DNA from: Hydrogenophaga crassostreae
GTDB taxonomy: Bacteria > Pseudomonadota > Gammaproteobacteria > Burkholderiales > Burkholderiaceae_C
Assembly: GCF_001761385.1 (NCBI RefSeq)
Contig: NZ_CP017476.1
Location: 62,001-126,000 of the forward strand
Reading direction: 5' to 3'
DNA length: 64,000 nt
Shown: one piece after another, positions 43,075 through 50,974 of the stretch
How positions within the stretch are numbered: the first letter of the stretch is position 1
How the letters are laid out: each line of letters begins with the position of its first letter
Translations under genes and position numbers: made by a program
The notes under the pieces: model-generated
The model's database searches: none
Seen by the model: only the letters and a program-made list of their open reading frames with translations
Told to the model about the DNA's origin: nothing

Positions 43075-43183
43075 GGGCTTGATTGTCGGTGATGTGGGGC
43101 TTTGGGCTGCGGCGCACGCCATGGGCAAAGATGGGACAATTGCGGCCTGCTAGTCGGGCCCGGATCGGCCCGGCGCCATGCGG

Positions 43184-43199
43184 TGTTTCACGTGAAACA
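43184..43199. promoter_or_regulatory. parS site 1
   Basis: TGTTTCACGTGAAACA, a perfect 16-base palindrome matching the chromosomal ParB site. It lies in the leader of mnmG, 49 bases before its start, and may also affect that promoter. Confidence 0.92.
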
Positions 43200-43247
43200 T
43201 TGCTTCATTGACGAGGCTGCCAGCAGGGCAGCGCTCAGGAGTTCGGT

Positions 43248-45227
43248 ATGTTGTACCCCCAGGAATTTGATGTGATCGTGGTTGGCGGTGGCCATGCCGG
43301 CACCGAGGCTGCGCTGGCCGCCGCGCGCATGGGCAGCAAAACGCTGCTGTTGACCCACAACATCGAGACACTGGGTCAGATGAGCTGCAACCCCAGCATC
43401 GGTGGCATCGGCAAGGGCCACCTGGTGAAAGAGGTGGATGCCTTGGGCGGGGCGATGGCGCTGGCGACGGACGAAGGCGGCATCCAGTTCCGCATCCTGA
43501 ACAGTTCCAAGGGCCCGGCTGTGCGCGCCACCCGTGCCCAGGCCGACCGCATTTTGTACAAGGCGGCCATCCGCCGCATGCTGGAAAACCAGCCCAACCT
43601 CTGGCTCTTCCAGCAGGCGGTGGACGATCTGATGATCGAGGGCGACCGTGTCGTGGGCGCCGTCACCCAGGTGGGTATCCAGTTTCGCGGCCGCACCGTG
43701 GTGCTCACGGCGGGCACCTTCCTCGATGGCAAGATCCATGTGGGGCTGAACAACTACGCGGCGGGCCGTGCAGGTGATCCGCCGGCGGTGAGCCTGTCGG
43801 CCCGGCTGAAAGAGCTGAAACTGCCGCAGGCGCGCCTGAAGACGGGAACGCCTCCGCGCATCGATGGTCTCAGCATCGATTATTCCAAGTGCACCATCCA
43901 GCCTGGCGACGGAGTGGCCGGTGGCATGAACCCCGATCTGCCGGTGCCTGTGTTCAGCTTTATGGGGCGCGCGATTCCGCACCCGCAGCAAGTGCCATGC
44001 TGGATCACGCACACCAATGAACGCACCCACGACATCATCCGTTCCGGCTTTGACCGAAGCCCCATGTTCACCGGCAAGATCGAAGGTGTGGGACCGCGCT
44101 ATTGCCCGAGCGTGGAAGACAAGATCAACCGCTTTGCCGACAAGGACAGCCACCAGATTTTTCTGGAGCCCGAGGGCCTGACGACCCACGAGGTCTACCC
44201 CAACGGCATCTCCACCAGCCTGCCGTTCGACATCCAGTACGACCTGGTGCGCAGCATGGCGGGCATGGAGAACGCCCACATCATCCGCCCGGGCTACGCG
44301 ATCGAATACGACTACTTCGATCCGCGCTCGCTGAAAAACAGCTTCGAGACCAAGCAGATCCAGGGCCTGTTCTTTGCCGGGCAGATCAATGGAACGACCG
44401 GATACGAAGAAGCGGCGGCCCAGGGTCTGTTCGCCGGGCTCAACGCTGCGTTGCAATGTCGGGGCGAAGACGCCTGGCTGCCGCGCCGCGATGAGGCTTA
44501 CCTCGGCGTTCTGGTCGATGACCTGGTCACACAGGGCGTGACCGAGCCTTACCGCATGTTTACCAGCCGGGCCGAGTTCCGCCTGCAACTGCGCGAAGAC
44601 AATGCCGACGCGCGCCTGACAGAAGCGGGACGCAAGATGGGTCTGGTGGACGATGCGCGCTGGGAAGCGTTCAACCGCAAGCGTGAGGCTGTTTCACGTG
44701 AAACCGAGCGCCTGAAGACCACCTGGGTGAATCCGCGCAACCTGCCGCCGATCGAGAGCGAGCGGGTCTTGGGCAAAGCCATCGAGCACGAGCACAACCT
44801 GTTTGACCTGTTGCGCCGCCCGGGCGTGCACTACGACGCGCTCATGGCCATGAACGATCGCCAGCACCACCATGCGGATGTTTCACGTGAAACGCTGGGT
44901 GACCTGCACGCCACCGTGGTGGAGCAGGTGGAGATCGCGGCCAAGTATTCGGGCTACATAGACCGGCAGAAGATTGAAGTGGAGCGGGCGGCCAGCTATG
45001 AGGGTTTGAAGTTGCCTGCTGATCTGGACTATTTGCAGGTGACCGCGCTCTCTTTCGAGGCGCGGCAAAAGCTCAGCCAGCACCGGCCCGAAACCCTTGG
45101 GCAGGCGGCGCGCATCTCGGGCATCACGCCTGCCAGTATTTCCTTGTTGTTGATTCACCTGAAAAAAGGCGGCTTCAAGGGTTTTGCCACCGTGCCGGTT
45201 GCACCGGAAAGTGAAGCCGCGGCATGA
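43248..45227 (+). CDS. mnmG: tRNA uridine-5-carboxymethylaminomethyl modification enzyme MnmG
   Basis: A 659-residue FAD enzyme (GidA). The dinucleotide fold is VIVVGGGHAGTEAALAAARMG (residues 9-28 core), with CNPSIGGIGKGHLVKEVDAL, GPAVRATRAQADR and FFAGQINGTTGYEEAAAQG. With MnmE it modifies the wobble uridine of several tRNAs. Start ATG follows AGGAG. Two parS sites in the coding sequence (44690 and 44879) both encode V-S-R-E-T, so the protein carries that peptide twice. Its stop overlaps rsmG by four bases. Confidence 0.97.
   Translation: MLYPQEFDVIVVGGGHAGTEAALAAARMGSKTLLLTHNIETLGQMSCNPSIGGIGKGHLVKEVDALGGAMALATDEGGIQFRILNSSKGPAVRATRAQADRILYKAAIRRMLENQPNLWLFQQAVDDLMIEGDRVVGAVTQVGIQFRGRTVVLTAGTFLDGKIHVGLNNYAAGRAGDPPAVSLSARLKELKLPQARLKTGTPPRIDGLSIDYSKCTIQPGDGVAGGMNPDLPVPVFSFMGRAIPHPQQVPCWITHTNERTHDIIRSGFDRSPMFTGKIEGVGPRYCPSVEDKINRFADKDSHQIFLEPEGLTTHEVYPNGISTSLPFDIQYDLVRSMAGMENAHIIRPGYAIEYDYFDPRSLKNSFETKQIQGLFFAGQINGTTGYEEAAAQGLFAGLNAALQCRGEDAWLPRRDEAYLGVLVDDLVTQGVTEPYRMFTSRAEFRLQLREDNADARLTEAGRKMGLVDDARWEAFNRKREAVSRETERLKTTWVNPRNLPPIESERVLGKAIEHEHNLFDLLRRPGVHYDALMAMNDRQHHHADVSRETLGDLHATVVEQVEIAAKYSGYIDRQKIEVERAASYEGLKLPADLDYLQVTALSFEARQKLSQHRPETLGQAARISGITPASISLLLIHLKKGGFKGFATVPVAPESEAAA
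44690..44705. promoter_or_regulatory. parS site 2, inside mnmG
   Basis: TGTTTCACGTGAAACC matches the parS consensus in 15 of 16 bases. It is read through as Ala-Val-Ser-Arg-Glu-Thr in MnmG. Confidence 0.9.
44879..44894. promoter_or_regulatory. parS site 3, inside mnmG
   Basis: TGTTTCACGTGAAACG matches the consensus in 15 of 16 bases and is read as Asp-Val-Ser-Arg-Glu-Thr in MnmG, 189 bases after site 2. Confidence 0.9.
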
Positions 45228-45874
45228 GTCGCGATGGTTTGACCGCCGGCCTGCAGCGCCTGGATCTGGCGTTGAGCGAGGCGCAGGTGACGCAGTTGCT
45301 GGATTACCTGGCTTTGCTGCAAAAGTGGAACAAGGTTTACAACCTGACGGCGGTGCGCGATCCGGCCGAGATGCTGACGCACCACCTGCTCGACAGTCTG
45401 ACCGCCATCAAGCCCTTGCTGCGGCAGACGGCAGGCGAACCGGTTCGCCTGCTGGATGTGGGTTCGGGCGGTGGATTGCCCGGGGTGGTGATCGCCATCG
45501 TGTGTCCGCACATTGATGTGAGTTGCGTGGACACCGTGGGCAAGAAGGCCGCTTTCATACAGCAAGCGGCGGCCACGCTCAGGTTGTCCAATCTGCGCGG
45601 CGTGCATGCGCGGGTGGAAACGCTCAAGGCAGAACAGGGCGGCGGCTTTGACGTGGTTTGTTCGCGGGCATTTGCCTCGCTGGTGGACTTCACCAGTTGG
45701 TCGCAGGCCGCACTCAAGCCGGGTGCCGTGTGGATGGCGATGAAGGGCCGACACCCTGTGGACGAGTTGGCTGCCTTGCCCGGGGGCGTTGAGGTGTTTC
45801 ACGTGGAACAACTGCAAGTACCCGGTCTGGATGCCGAGCGTTGCATCATCTGGATGCGCCCGCAGGGGGGGTGA
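45224..45874 (+). CDS. rsmG: 16S rRNA G527 N7-methyltransferase RsmG
   Basis: A 216-residue SAM-dependent methyltransferase (GidB). LLQKWNKVYNLTAVRDP, HHLLDSLTAI, the SAM loop LLDVGSGGGLPGVVIAI and VCSRAFASLVDF are the family landmarks. It methylates G527 of 16S rRNA; loss gives low-level streptomycin resistance in several bacteria. ATGA overlap with mnmG. A parS variant in its 3' part (45795) encodes V-F-H-V-E-Q. Confidence 0.97.
   Translation: MSRDGLTAGLQRLDLALSEAQVTQLLDYLALLQKWNKVYNLTAVRDPAEMLTHHLLDSLTAIKPLLRQTAGEPVRLLDVGSGGGLPGVVIAIVCPHIDVSCVDTVGKKAAFIQQAAATLRLSNLRGVHARVETLKAEQGGGFDVVCSRAFASLVDFTSWSQAALKPGAVWMAMKGRHPVDELAALPGGVEVFHVEQLQVPGLDAERCIIWMRPQGG
45795..45810. promoter_or_regulatory. 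parS site 4, inside rsmG
   Basis: TGTTTCACGTGGAACA differs from site 1 at one base and equals a hybrid with the Bacillus-type TGTTCCACGTGGAACA. It lies in coding sequence near the rsmG end. Confidence 0.85.
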
Positions 45875-45973
45875 AGCGTTGAAGGGCTCTGAATTTCGGT
45901 CGGGCAGTGCGCCGTTGGCCTTGACGAGCGAAGCCTCACGTAAACTCGGCCCACACCCCCGAAAGTTCACACC

Positions 45974-46588
45974 ATGTTCGGCATCGCAGATTACGGCGCC
46001 TTCGTCGCCGCCATTGTCCTGTTTCTGGCCATTCCCGGCCCGGGCAACCTGGCACTCATCACCTCGACCAGCAAGGGCGGCATGCGCGGCGGCCTGGCGG
46101 CGACCTTGGGCGTGATCGCGGGCGACCAGGTGTTGATGTGGATGGCGGTGGCCGGTGTGGCCACGATGCTCGCCACCGACCCGACCGTTTTCCATCTGGT
46201 GCAGTGGCTGGGAGCCGCCTATCTGGCCTGGCTGGGCCTCAAGATGCTGACGGCCAAGCCAGGCGGCAAACCCGTGATCAACATCAAGCCCCACCACTTT
46301 TTCCAGCAGGCCTTGGCCATCACCTTGCTGAACCCCAAGGCCATCGTCTTCTACATGGCGTTTTTCCCGCTGTTTGTGGATCCCGCACACCACCAGGGTT
46401 TGATCACCTTTGGCGTGATGGCCGCGACCGTTGCCACGCTCACATTTTTTTATGGTTTGAGTACCACGCTGCTGACCCACTTCCTGGCCGAGCGCATGCG
46501 CGCCAGCCCCAAAATCTCCCGAGGGCTGGAAAAGCTGGCGGGTGTGTTCCTCATCGGCTTCGGCGTGAAGCTGGCTTTGTCCAAGTAA
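45974..46588 (+). CDS. LysE/RhtB-family exporter
   Basis: A 204-residue membrane protein with about six helices. AIPGPGNLALITSTSKGGMR and LGVIAGDQVLMW near the start, and ITLLNPKAIVFYMAFFP in the middle, are the LysE/RhtB pattern. Members export amino acids or their analogues such as homoserine and threonine; the substrate is not predictable. It stands between rsmG and parA, eight bases before parA, so it interrupts the usual rsmG-parA adjacency and probably shares its transcript. Confidence 0.9.
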   Translation: MFGIADYGAFVAAIVLFLAIPGPGNLALITSTSKGGMRGGLAATLGVIAGDQVLMWMAVAGVATMLATDPTVFHLVQWLGAAYLAWLGLKMLTAKPGGKPVINIKPHHFFQQALAITLLNPKAIVFYMAFFPLFVDPAHHQGLITFGVMAATVATLTFFYGLSTTLLTHFLAERMRASPKISRGLEKLAGVFLIGFGVKLALSK

Positions 46589-46596
46589 GTGCAACT

Positions 46597-47436
46597 ATGA
46601 ACGATCAATCACCGAGCACCGCAGGGCCAACCCAAGGCGTGAGCGCGCCCATCGAACAGTCTGGAACGGCCAAGATTTTCTGCGTGGCCAACCAGAAAGG
46701 CGGGGTGGGGAAAACCACCACCACGGTCAACCTCGCTGCGGGCCTGGCCAAAATCGGCCAGCGTGTCTTGATGGTCGATCTCGACCCGCAAGGCAACGCC
46801 ACCATGGGCTCGGGCGTGGACAAACGCGCCATGGAGCTCTCTGTGTACGACGTGCTGCTGGAGTCGTCGACGGTGGCCGAGGCCGTGGTCAAGGCCGACA
46901 AGTGCGGCTACGACGTGCTGGGAGCCAACCGCGAACTGGCAGGTGCCGAGATCGAACTGGTTGGGCTGGAGCGTCGCGACCAGCGACTGAAAACCGCGCT
47001 GGCCGAGGTGGCCAGTCAATACGATTTCATCCTGATCGACTGCCCACCCTCGCTCTCCATGCTGACGCTCAACGGCCTGTGCTGTGCCCACGGCGTGATC
47101 GTGCCCATGCAGTGTGAGTACTTTGCGCTCGAGGGGCTGACCGACCTGGTCAACACCATCAAGCAGGTGCACGCCAACCTCAACCGCGACCTGCAGATCA
47201 TCGGGCTGCTGCGCGTGATGTTCGATCCGCGCATCACCCTGCAAATGCAGGTCAGTGACCAGCTCAAGGCCCACTTTGGCGACAAGGTGTTCGACAGCGT
47301 GATCCCTCGCAACGTGCGCCTTGCAGAAGCGCCCAGCTATGGCTTGCCGGGCGTCGTTTTCGATCCGAATGCCAAGGGTAGCCAGGCGTTTCTGGCGTTT
47401 GCCAGCGAGATGGTGCAGCGCATCAAAACGATGTGA
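46597..47436 (+). CDS. parA: Chromosome-partitioning ATPase ParA (Soj)
   Basis: A 279-residue ParA with a deviant Walker A box QKGGVGKTTTTVNLA (residues about 32-46), LMVDLDPQGNATMG, the Walker B strand FILIDCPPSLSML and the DNA-binding C-terminal basic region. A polar N-terminal tail of about 25 residues precedes the fold. It moves the ParB-parS complex during segregation. It starts at 46597; the longer frame overlaps lysE and is not used. A parS site follows nine bases after its stop. Confidence 0.96.
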   Translation: MNDQSPSTAGPTQGVSAPIEQSGTAKIFCVANQKGGVGKTTTTVNLAAGLAKIGQRVLMVDLDPQGNATMGSGVDKRAMELSVYDVLLESSTVAEAVVKADKCGYDVLGANRELAGAEIELVGLERRDQRLKTALAEVASQYDFILIDCPPSLSMLTLNGLCCAHGVIVPMQCEYFALEGLTDLVNTIKQVHANLNRDLQIIGLLRVMFDPRITLQMQVSDQLKAHFGDKVFDSVIPRNVRLAEAPSYGLPGVVFDPNAKGSQAFLAFASEMVQRIKTM

Positions 47437-47444
47437 ACGGAAGG

Positions 47445-47460
47445 TGTTTCACGTGAAACC
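47445..47460. promoter_or_regulatory. parS site 5, containing the start codon of the next gene
   Basis: TGTTTCACGTGAAACC. The GTG at 47453-47455 in its centre is the start codon of the hydrolase gene, so ParB binding and translation initiation share the same bases. Confidence 0.9.
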
Positions 47461-48001
47461 TCAGAACGTACTCATTCTTCCCGGTTGGCAAAGCAGCGGT
47501 CCTGACCACTGGCAAAGCCTGTGGGAAACCCAATACGGCTACCACCGCGTGGACCAACACGACTGGATGACCCCGCGCCGCGGCGACTGGATGGCGCAGC
47601 TGGAAGAGACCATTCTGGCCACCGACGGCCCCGTGGTTCTGGTCGCCCACAGCCTGGGATGCATCCTCACTGCGGCCTGGGCATCGCACTCGAAAAACAC
47701 CCACCGCGTGAAGGCCGCTTTGCTGGTCGCACCGGGCGACGCGGAACGGGAAGCACTGCAAGGCGTGTTGCCCAGCTGGTCGCCTGTGCCTATGCAGCTG
47801 TTGCCTTTCCCTAGCCAATTGGTCGGTAGCCGCGACGACCCCTATTGCAGTTTCGACCGTGTACAGGCCATGGGAACTGCCTGGGGCTCCACGTTTACCG
47901 ATCTGGGCAACGCCGGGCACATCAACGCGGAGACAGGGTTGGGCGCTTGGGCGTTTGGCCACGGCATGCTGCGCCAACTCATTGAAATGAAAGATAACTG
48001 A
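47453..48001 (+). CDS. RBBP9/YdeN-family serine hydrolase
   Basis: A 182-residue alpha/beta hydrolase. The start LILPGWQSSGPDHWQSLWE is the RBBP9/YdeN hallmark; the nucleophile elbow is VAHSLGC and the C-terminal His lies in LGNAGHINAETGLG. The start is taken as GTG at 47453, inside a parS site, with GGAAGG at 8-13 bases before it; there is no ATG near the family N-terminus. It sits between parA and parB and is probably co-transcribed. Substrate unknown. Its placement in the segregation operon is unusual but need not be functional. Confidence 0.85.
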   Translation: MKPQNVLILPGWQSSGPDHWQSLWETQYGYHRVDQHDWMTPRRGDWMAQLEETILATDGPVVLVAHSLGCILTAAWASHSKNTHRVKAALLVAPGDAEREALQGVLPSWSPVPMQLLPFPSQLVGSRDDPYCSFDRVQAMGTAWGSTFTDLGNAGHINAETGLGAWAFGHGMLRQLIEMKDN

Positions 48002-48003
48002 CC

Positions 48004-48939
48004 ATGGCAACCAAAAAACCCAAAGGCCTAGGCCGCGGACTCGAAGCCCTGCTGGGCCCCAAAGTGGTGGATGCCGCCTCGCCCGATGCACAGGAAACCG
48101 GGCGCACGGCCCAGTTGCCCTCGACCCTGGCGGTGACCGAGATGGTCGCGGGCCAGTACCAGCCGCGCACCCACATGGACGAGGGCGCTTTGTACGAGCT
48201 GGCCGAGTCGATCAAGCTGCAGGGCGTGATGCAGCCGATTCTGGTGCGCCAGTTGAAGAGCGGTGACAACGCCGGCAAATACGAAATCATCGCCGGCGAG
48301 CGGCGCTTCCGGGCTTCCAAACTGGCGGGGCTGGACACGGTGCCGGTGCTGGTGCGCGATGTGCCCGACGAGGCCGCTGCGGCCATGGCGCTGATCGAGA
48401 ACATGCAGCGCGAAGACCTGAACCCACTGGAAGAAGCCCAGGGTTTACAACGTCTGGTGAAAGAGTTTGGACTCACTCACGAGCAGGCGGCCCAGGCCGT
48501 GGGCCGCTCGCGCAGTGCGGCCTCCAACCTGCTGCGCTTGCTGCAGCTGGCCGAGCCGGTGCAGACCATGTTGATGGCCGGCGACCTCGATATGGGCCAC
48601 GCCCGTGCCTTGCTCACGCTGGACCGCGCCACCCAGATCACGGCGGGTACCCAGATCGCGACGCGGAAGATGTCGGTGCGTGAAGCCGAAAGCCTGGTGA
48701 AAAAACTGGGCGCCGAATTCGCGTTGGCGCCACAGAAGCTCAAAAAAGAGAAGTCGCGCGACGTCAAGCGCGTGGAAGAAGAGCTTTCTGATTTGCTGGC
48801 TGCCGACGTGGAAGTGCGCATTAAAAAACGGGTCAAGCGCCATGGCCGTTTCGAGGAAATGGGCGAGCTGGCGATTCAGTTCGGTTCTCTGGACGAACTC
48901 AACGGCTTCATCGACCGCCTGCGCGGCACCGCCCGCTAA
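48004..48939 (+). CDS. parB: Chromosome-partitioning protein ParB (Spo0J)
   Basis: A 311-residue ParB. KKPKGLGRGLEALLG is the ParA-stimulating N-terminus, YQPRTHMDEGALYELAESIK starts the CTPase domain, with AGERRFRASKLAGL as the arginine-rich box and MALIENMQREDLNPLEEA next. LTHEQAAQAVGRSRSAASN is the helix-turn-helix that reads parS, and the C-terminal 50 residues dimerise. Five parS sites lie upstream within 4.8 kb. A strong terminator follows. Confidence 0.97.
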   Translation: MATKKPKGLGRGLEALLGPKVVDAASPDAQETGRTAQLPSTLAVTEMVAGQYQPRTHMDEGALYELAESIKLQGVMQPILVRQLKSGDNAGKYEIIAGERRFRASKLAGLDTVPVLVRDVPDEAAAAMALIENMQREDLNPLEEAQGLQRLVKEFGLTHEQAAQAVGRSRSAASNLLRLLQLAEPVQTMLMAGDLDMGHARALLTLDRATQITAGTQIATRKMSVREAESLVKKLGAEFALAPQKLKKEKSRDVKRVEEELSDLLAADVEVRIKKRVKRHGRFEEMGELAIQFGSLDELNGFIDRLRGTAR

Positions 48940-48955
48940 AGCCTTCGCCGAAATG

Positions 48956-48984
48956 AAAAAGGTCTCCCAAGGGAGACCTTTTTT
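48956..48984. terminator. Terminator after parB
   Basis: AAAAAGGTCTCCC-AA-GGGAGACCTTTTTT is a perfect stem with T and A runs, 16 bases after the parB stop. It could serve both strands. Confidence 0.92.
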
Positions 48985-48990
48985 CTTGGT

Positions 48991-49279
48991 GCCAGCGCTG
49001 CCCCCTGGGGAGCCTCGAAAGCAACGAGGGAGGCAACGGCTGCGAATCGAGGCGTGGCCAGGAACGCCCATCTTCAAACCCAGAACGCCGTGGGTCCGGC
49101 TTCGCCGGCCCGCCAGCGTTGCCCCCCGGGGAGCCTCGAAAGCAACGAGGGGAGCAACGGCTGCGAATCGAGGCGTGGCCAGGAACGCCCATCTTCAAAC
49201 CCAGAACGCCGTGGGTCCGGCTTCGCCGGCCCGCCAGCGTTGCCCCCTGGGGGGTGACGCCGAAGGCGGCGCGGGGGGG
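48991..49279 (-). repeat. 121-bp tandem duplication ending in a dispersed repeat
   Basis: Units start at 48991, 49112 and 49233 (partial), an exact 121-base period. Each holds GCCAGCG(C/T)TGCCCCC(T/C)GGGGAGCCTCG, GAATCGAGGCGTGGCCAGG and GTGGGTCCGGCTTCGCCGGCCC; the two full copies differ at only a few bases. The partial third copy continues as a normal member of the dispersed family (GGCGCGGGGGGG end), which on the minus strand starts directly at the CsgG-like stop. The 341-base gap between parB and that gene holds only the terminator and this array. Confidence 0.88.
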
Positions 49280-49280
49280 A

Positions 49281-50120
49281 TCAGTTACCCACCTTCAGCT
49301 GACCGCCCTTGCCCAGGCCGCCTTTGACTTCCTGTGCCTTGTAGTTGCGCAGCGAAATCACCATGTTGTTGTAGGCGTCGGTGAAAGCGGCCACGGTGGC
49401 TTTACCGGCTGGGGTGCGGGAGAAGCCGCCCAGTGCGCCGCCAGCGCTGGGGCCAAAGGCGCCCAGGGCCGCGCCATAGTTGGTGGCTGTGGCGTTGCCT
49501 TCGGAGATGGCAATTTGCACTCCCGAGCGGATGTCCAGCAGCGTCATGGTCACCACCGAAGCCTTGCTTTCCAGCGAACCGGCAAGCACGCCCAGGTTGC
49601 GGTTGCGCGAGCCCAGCAAGCCACCCAACGCGCCAGCCAGCTGGCCGGTGGACTCGTTGTCAATGATCACGGCGGGTTCCAGGTAGTAGTCGGCCGCCAC
49701 GCGCTGGCCTTTTTGCTGCTTGGACCCGGCGCGGAACTCGCCCGAATTGCGCTGCTTGTCTGTGATGCCGGAAATCTTGCTCTCGGTGCGGGCGTTGCCG
49801 ATCGAGGTGATCACAAAACAGTTGGACTGTTGAACAGCCAGGCGGATCAGCGGCTCGATGGTGGTGACCTGGGTCTCGCGACCGAAGCTGCCCCACCATT
49901 CTTTGTCGCGACCATCGTCCACCGCCAAGGTACCCAGGGGCGCGTCACAACGCTGCAACGAGCTGTTGGCGCCCACGCTGGTTGCGCCTCCGGCCGAGCC
50001 AGAAGCGGCGGTGGAGTTGCCGCCCGTGGAGACGATGCCGCCGCCAGGGGTCACGCAACCGGCCAGAGCCATGGTGGCGGCCAGAGCGGCCCAGCGGATA
50101 TTGGTGTTCAAAGTTTTCAT
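49281..50120 (-). CDS. CsgG/HfaB-family lipoprotein
   Basis: A 279-residue lipoprotein: the signal ends at the lipobox MALAGCVTPG (Cys about 21), followed by a Ser/Thr/Gly linker, then the CsgG-like domain with YYLEPAVIIDNES, ASVVTMTLLDIRSGVQIAIS and GGFSRTPAGKATVAAFTDAYNNM. CsgG forms the outer-membrane pore for curli subunits, but no curli genes are present, so a different partner is likely. The start MKTLNTN (50120) is chosen over a GTG three codons upstream. It follows a Sel1-repeat gene by 66 bases on the same strand. Confidence 0.82.
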   Translation of the reverse strand: MKTLNTNIRWAALAATMALAGCVTPGGGIVSTGGNSTAASGSAGGATSVGANSSLQRCDAPLGTLAVDDGRDKEWWGSFGRETQVTTIEPLIRLAVQQSNCFVITSIGNARTESKISGITDKQRNSGEFRAGSKQQKGQRVAADYYLEPAVIIDNESTGQLAGALGGLLGSRNRNLGVLAGSLESKASVVTMTLLDIRSGVQIAISEGNATATNYGAALGAFGPSAGGALGGFSRTPAGKATVAAFTDAYNNMVISLRNYKAQEVKGGLGKGGQLKVGN

Positions 50121-50186
50121 GGGATTCACTTTCTCAAAAATCGAAACGGTTGACTGAATGAAATCGAAAAGGGTTGGGCTGGGGGC

Positions 50187-50768
50187 TCAGCGGTAGTACC
50201 AGCCGCGCGGGCCCCAGGTTCCGTAATAGGTGTAGCCGCTGTACCAATAGCCGTACCAGGATTTGCGGTAGGTCTCGCGCAACCGGTACAGCTCTTGTTC
50301 GTCATTTTTGGCGCTCCGGGCCTGGGCGAGCAACTTTTTGGCTTCCTTGTTGCCCTTGCCGGCGGCCATGGACAGCCAGGTTTCTGCCTCTGCCGGGTCC
50401 GAGCCCATTTCTTCCAGGCCCATCAGGTAAAAGCGGCCAACGGCCAGCTGGGCTTCAACGTGGCCGCGTTCACCGGCATCGCGCATCCACTGCAATGCCT
50501 GGTAGGAATCTTTGCGCACGCCATCACCCCGGAAATAGCGCAAGCCCAGATCCCAGGCCGCGCGAGGATCCTTCTTGGCCATCTCGATCAGTGCTGCGGT
50601 GCGCTGTGCTGCAACGGGGTCTTCCGCTTCGACTTGAAAGGTGGACGAGTTCTTCGGGCGGTCGGAGCAGCCGCTCGCATCGCAAATGCGAATGGTGTCA
50701 TCGTCGCTCGCGTGCGCGAACGGCGCGGCGACCAACGCCAGCACGAAAGGTATGACAAAACGTTTCAT
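50187..50768 (-). CDS. Exported Sel1-repeat protein with aromatic C-terminus
   Basis: A 193-residue exported protein (signal cleaved near AHASD at about residue 21). DPRAAWDLGLRYFRGDGVRK and HVEAQLAVGRFYLMGLEEMG begin two Sel1-like helical repeats (about residues 67-135), with a third partial one at ETWLSMAAGKGNKEAKKL. The last 25 residues are extraordinarily rich in Tyr, Trp and Gly (SWYGYWYSGYTYYGTWGPRG). Cysteines in ICDASGCSD may pair. Sel1 repeats mediate protein contacts. It probably shares a transcript and perhaps a complex with the CsgG-like lipoprotein. Confidence 0.82.
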   Translation of the reverse strand: MKRFVIPFVLALVAAPFAHASDDDTIRICDASGCSDRPKNSSTFQVEAEDPVAAQRTAALIEMAKKDPRAAWDLGLRYFRGDGVRKDSYQALQWMRDAGERGHVEAQLAVGRFYLMGLEEMGSDPAEAETWLSMAAGKGNKEAKKLLAQARSAKNDEQELYRLRETYRKSWYGYWYSGYTYYGTWGPRGWYYR

Positions 50769-50861
50769 AGACGGGCACCTCCCTGGCGCTTTGGTGGAAG
50801 AAACAGCCTGAAAGTATAGCCATTGGCGCCACAGGGCACCATGGTGTCCCCCTGTTTGGGT

Positions 50862-50874
50862 ATGTCAATGACAT
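50862..50874. promoter_or_regulatory. Palindrome in the sel1/dinG divergent promoter
   Basis: ATGTCA-A-TGACAT is a perfect inverted repeat. On the minus strand it contains TTGACA, a good -35 candidate for the Sel1-repeat gene 95 bases away, so the palindrome may be an operator over that promoter. Confidence 0.4.
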
Positions 50875-50974
50875 GGCGCAAAGCGACGGTTTCCACCTCT
50901 CTCCTGCGGCCCACGCCGCCCACTCGGTGACAATCGTCCTTCGCGGGCGCTGCTTGCGCACACGATCGAATGGC

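Noticed and set aside
43184..48939. Replication origin
   Set aside because: mnmG-rsmG-parAB with parS often lies near oriC, but no dnaA, dnaN or rpmH gene is present and I noticed no DnaA-box cluster.
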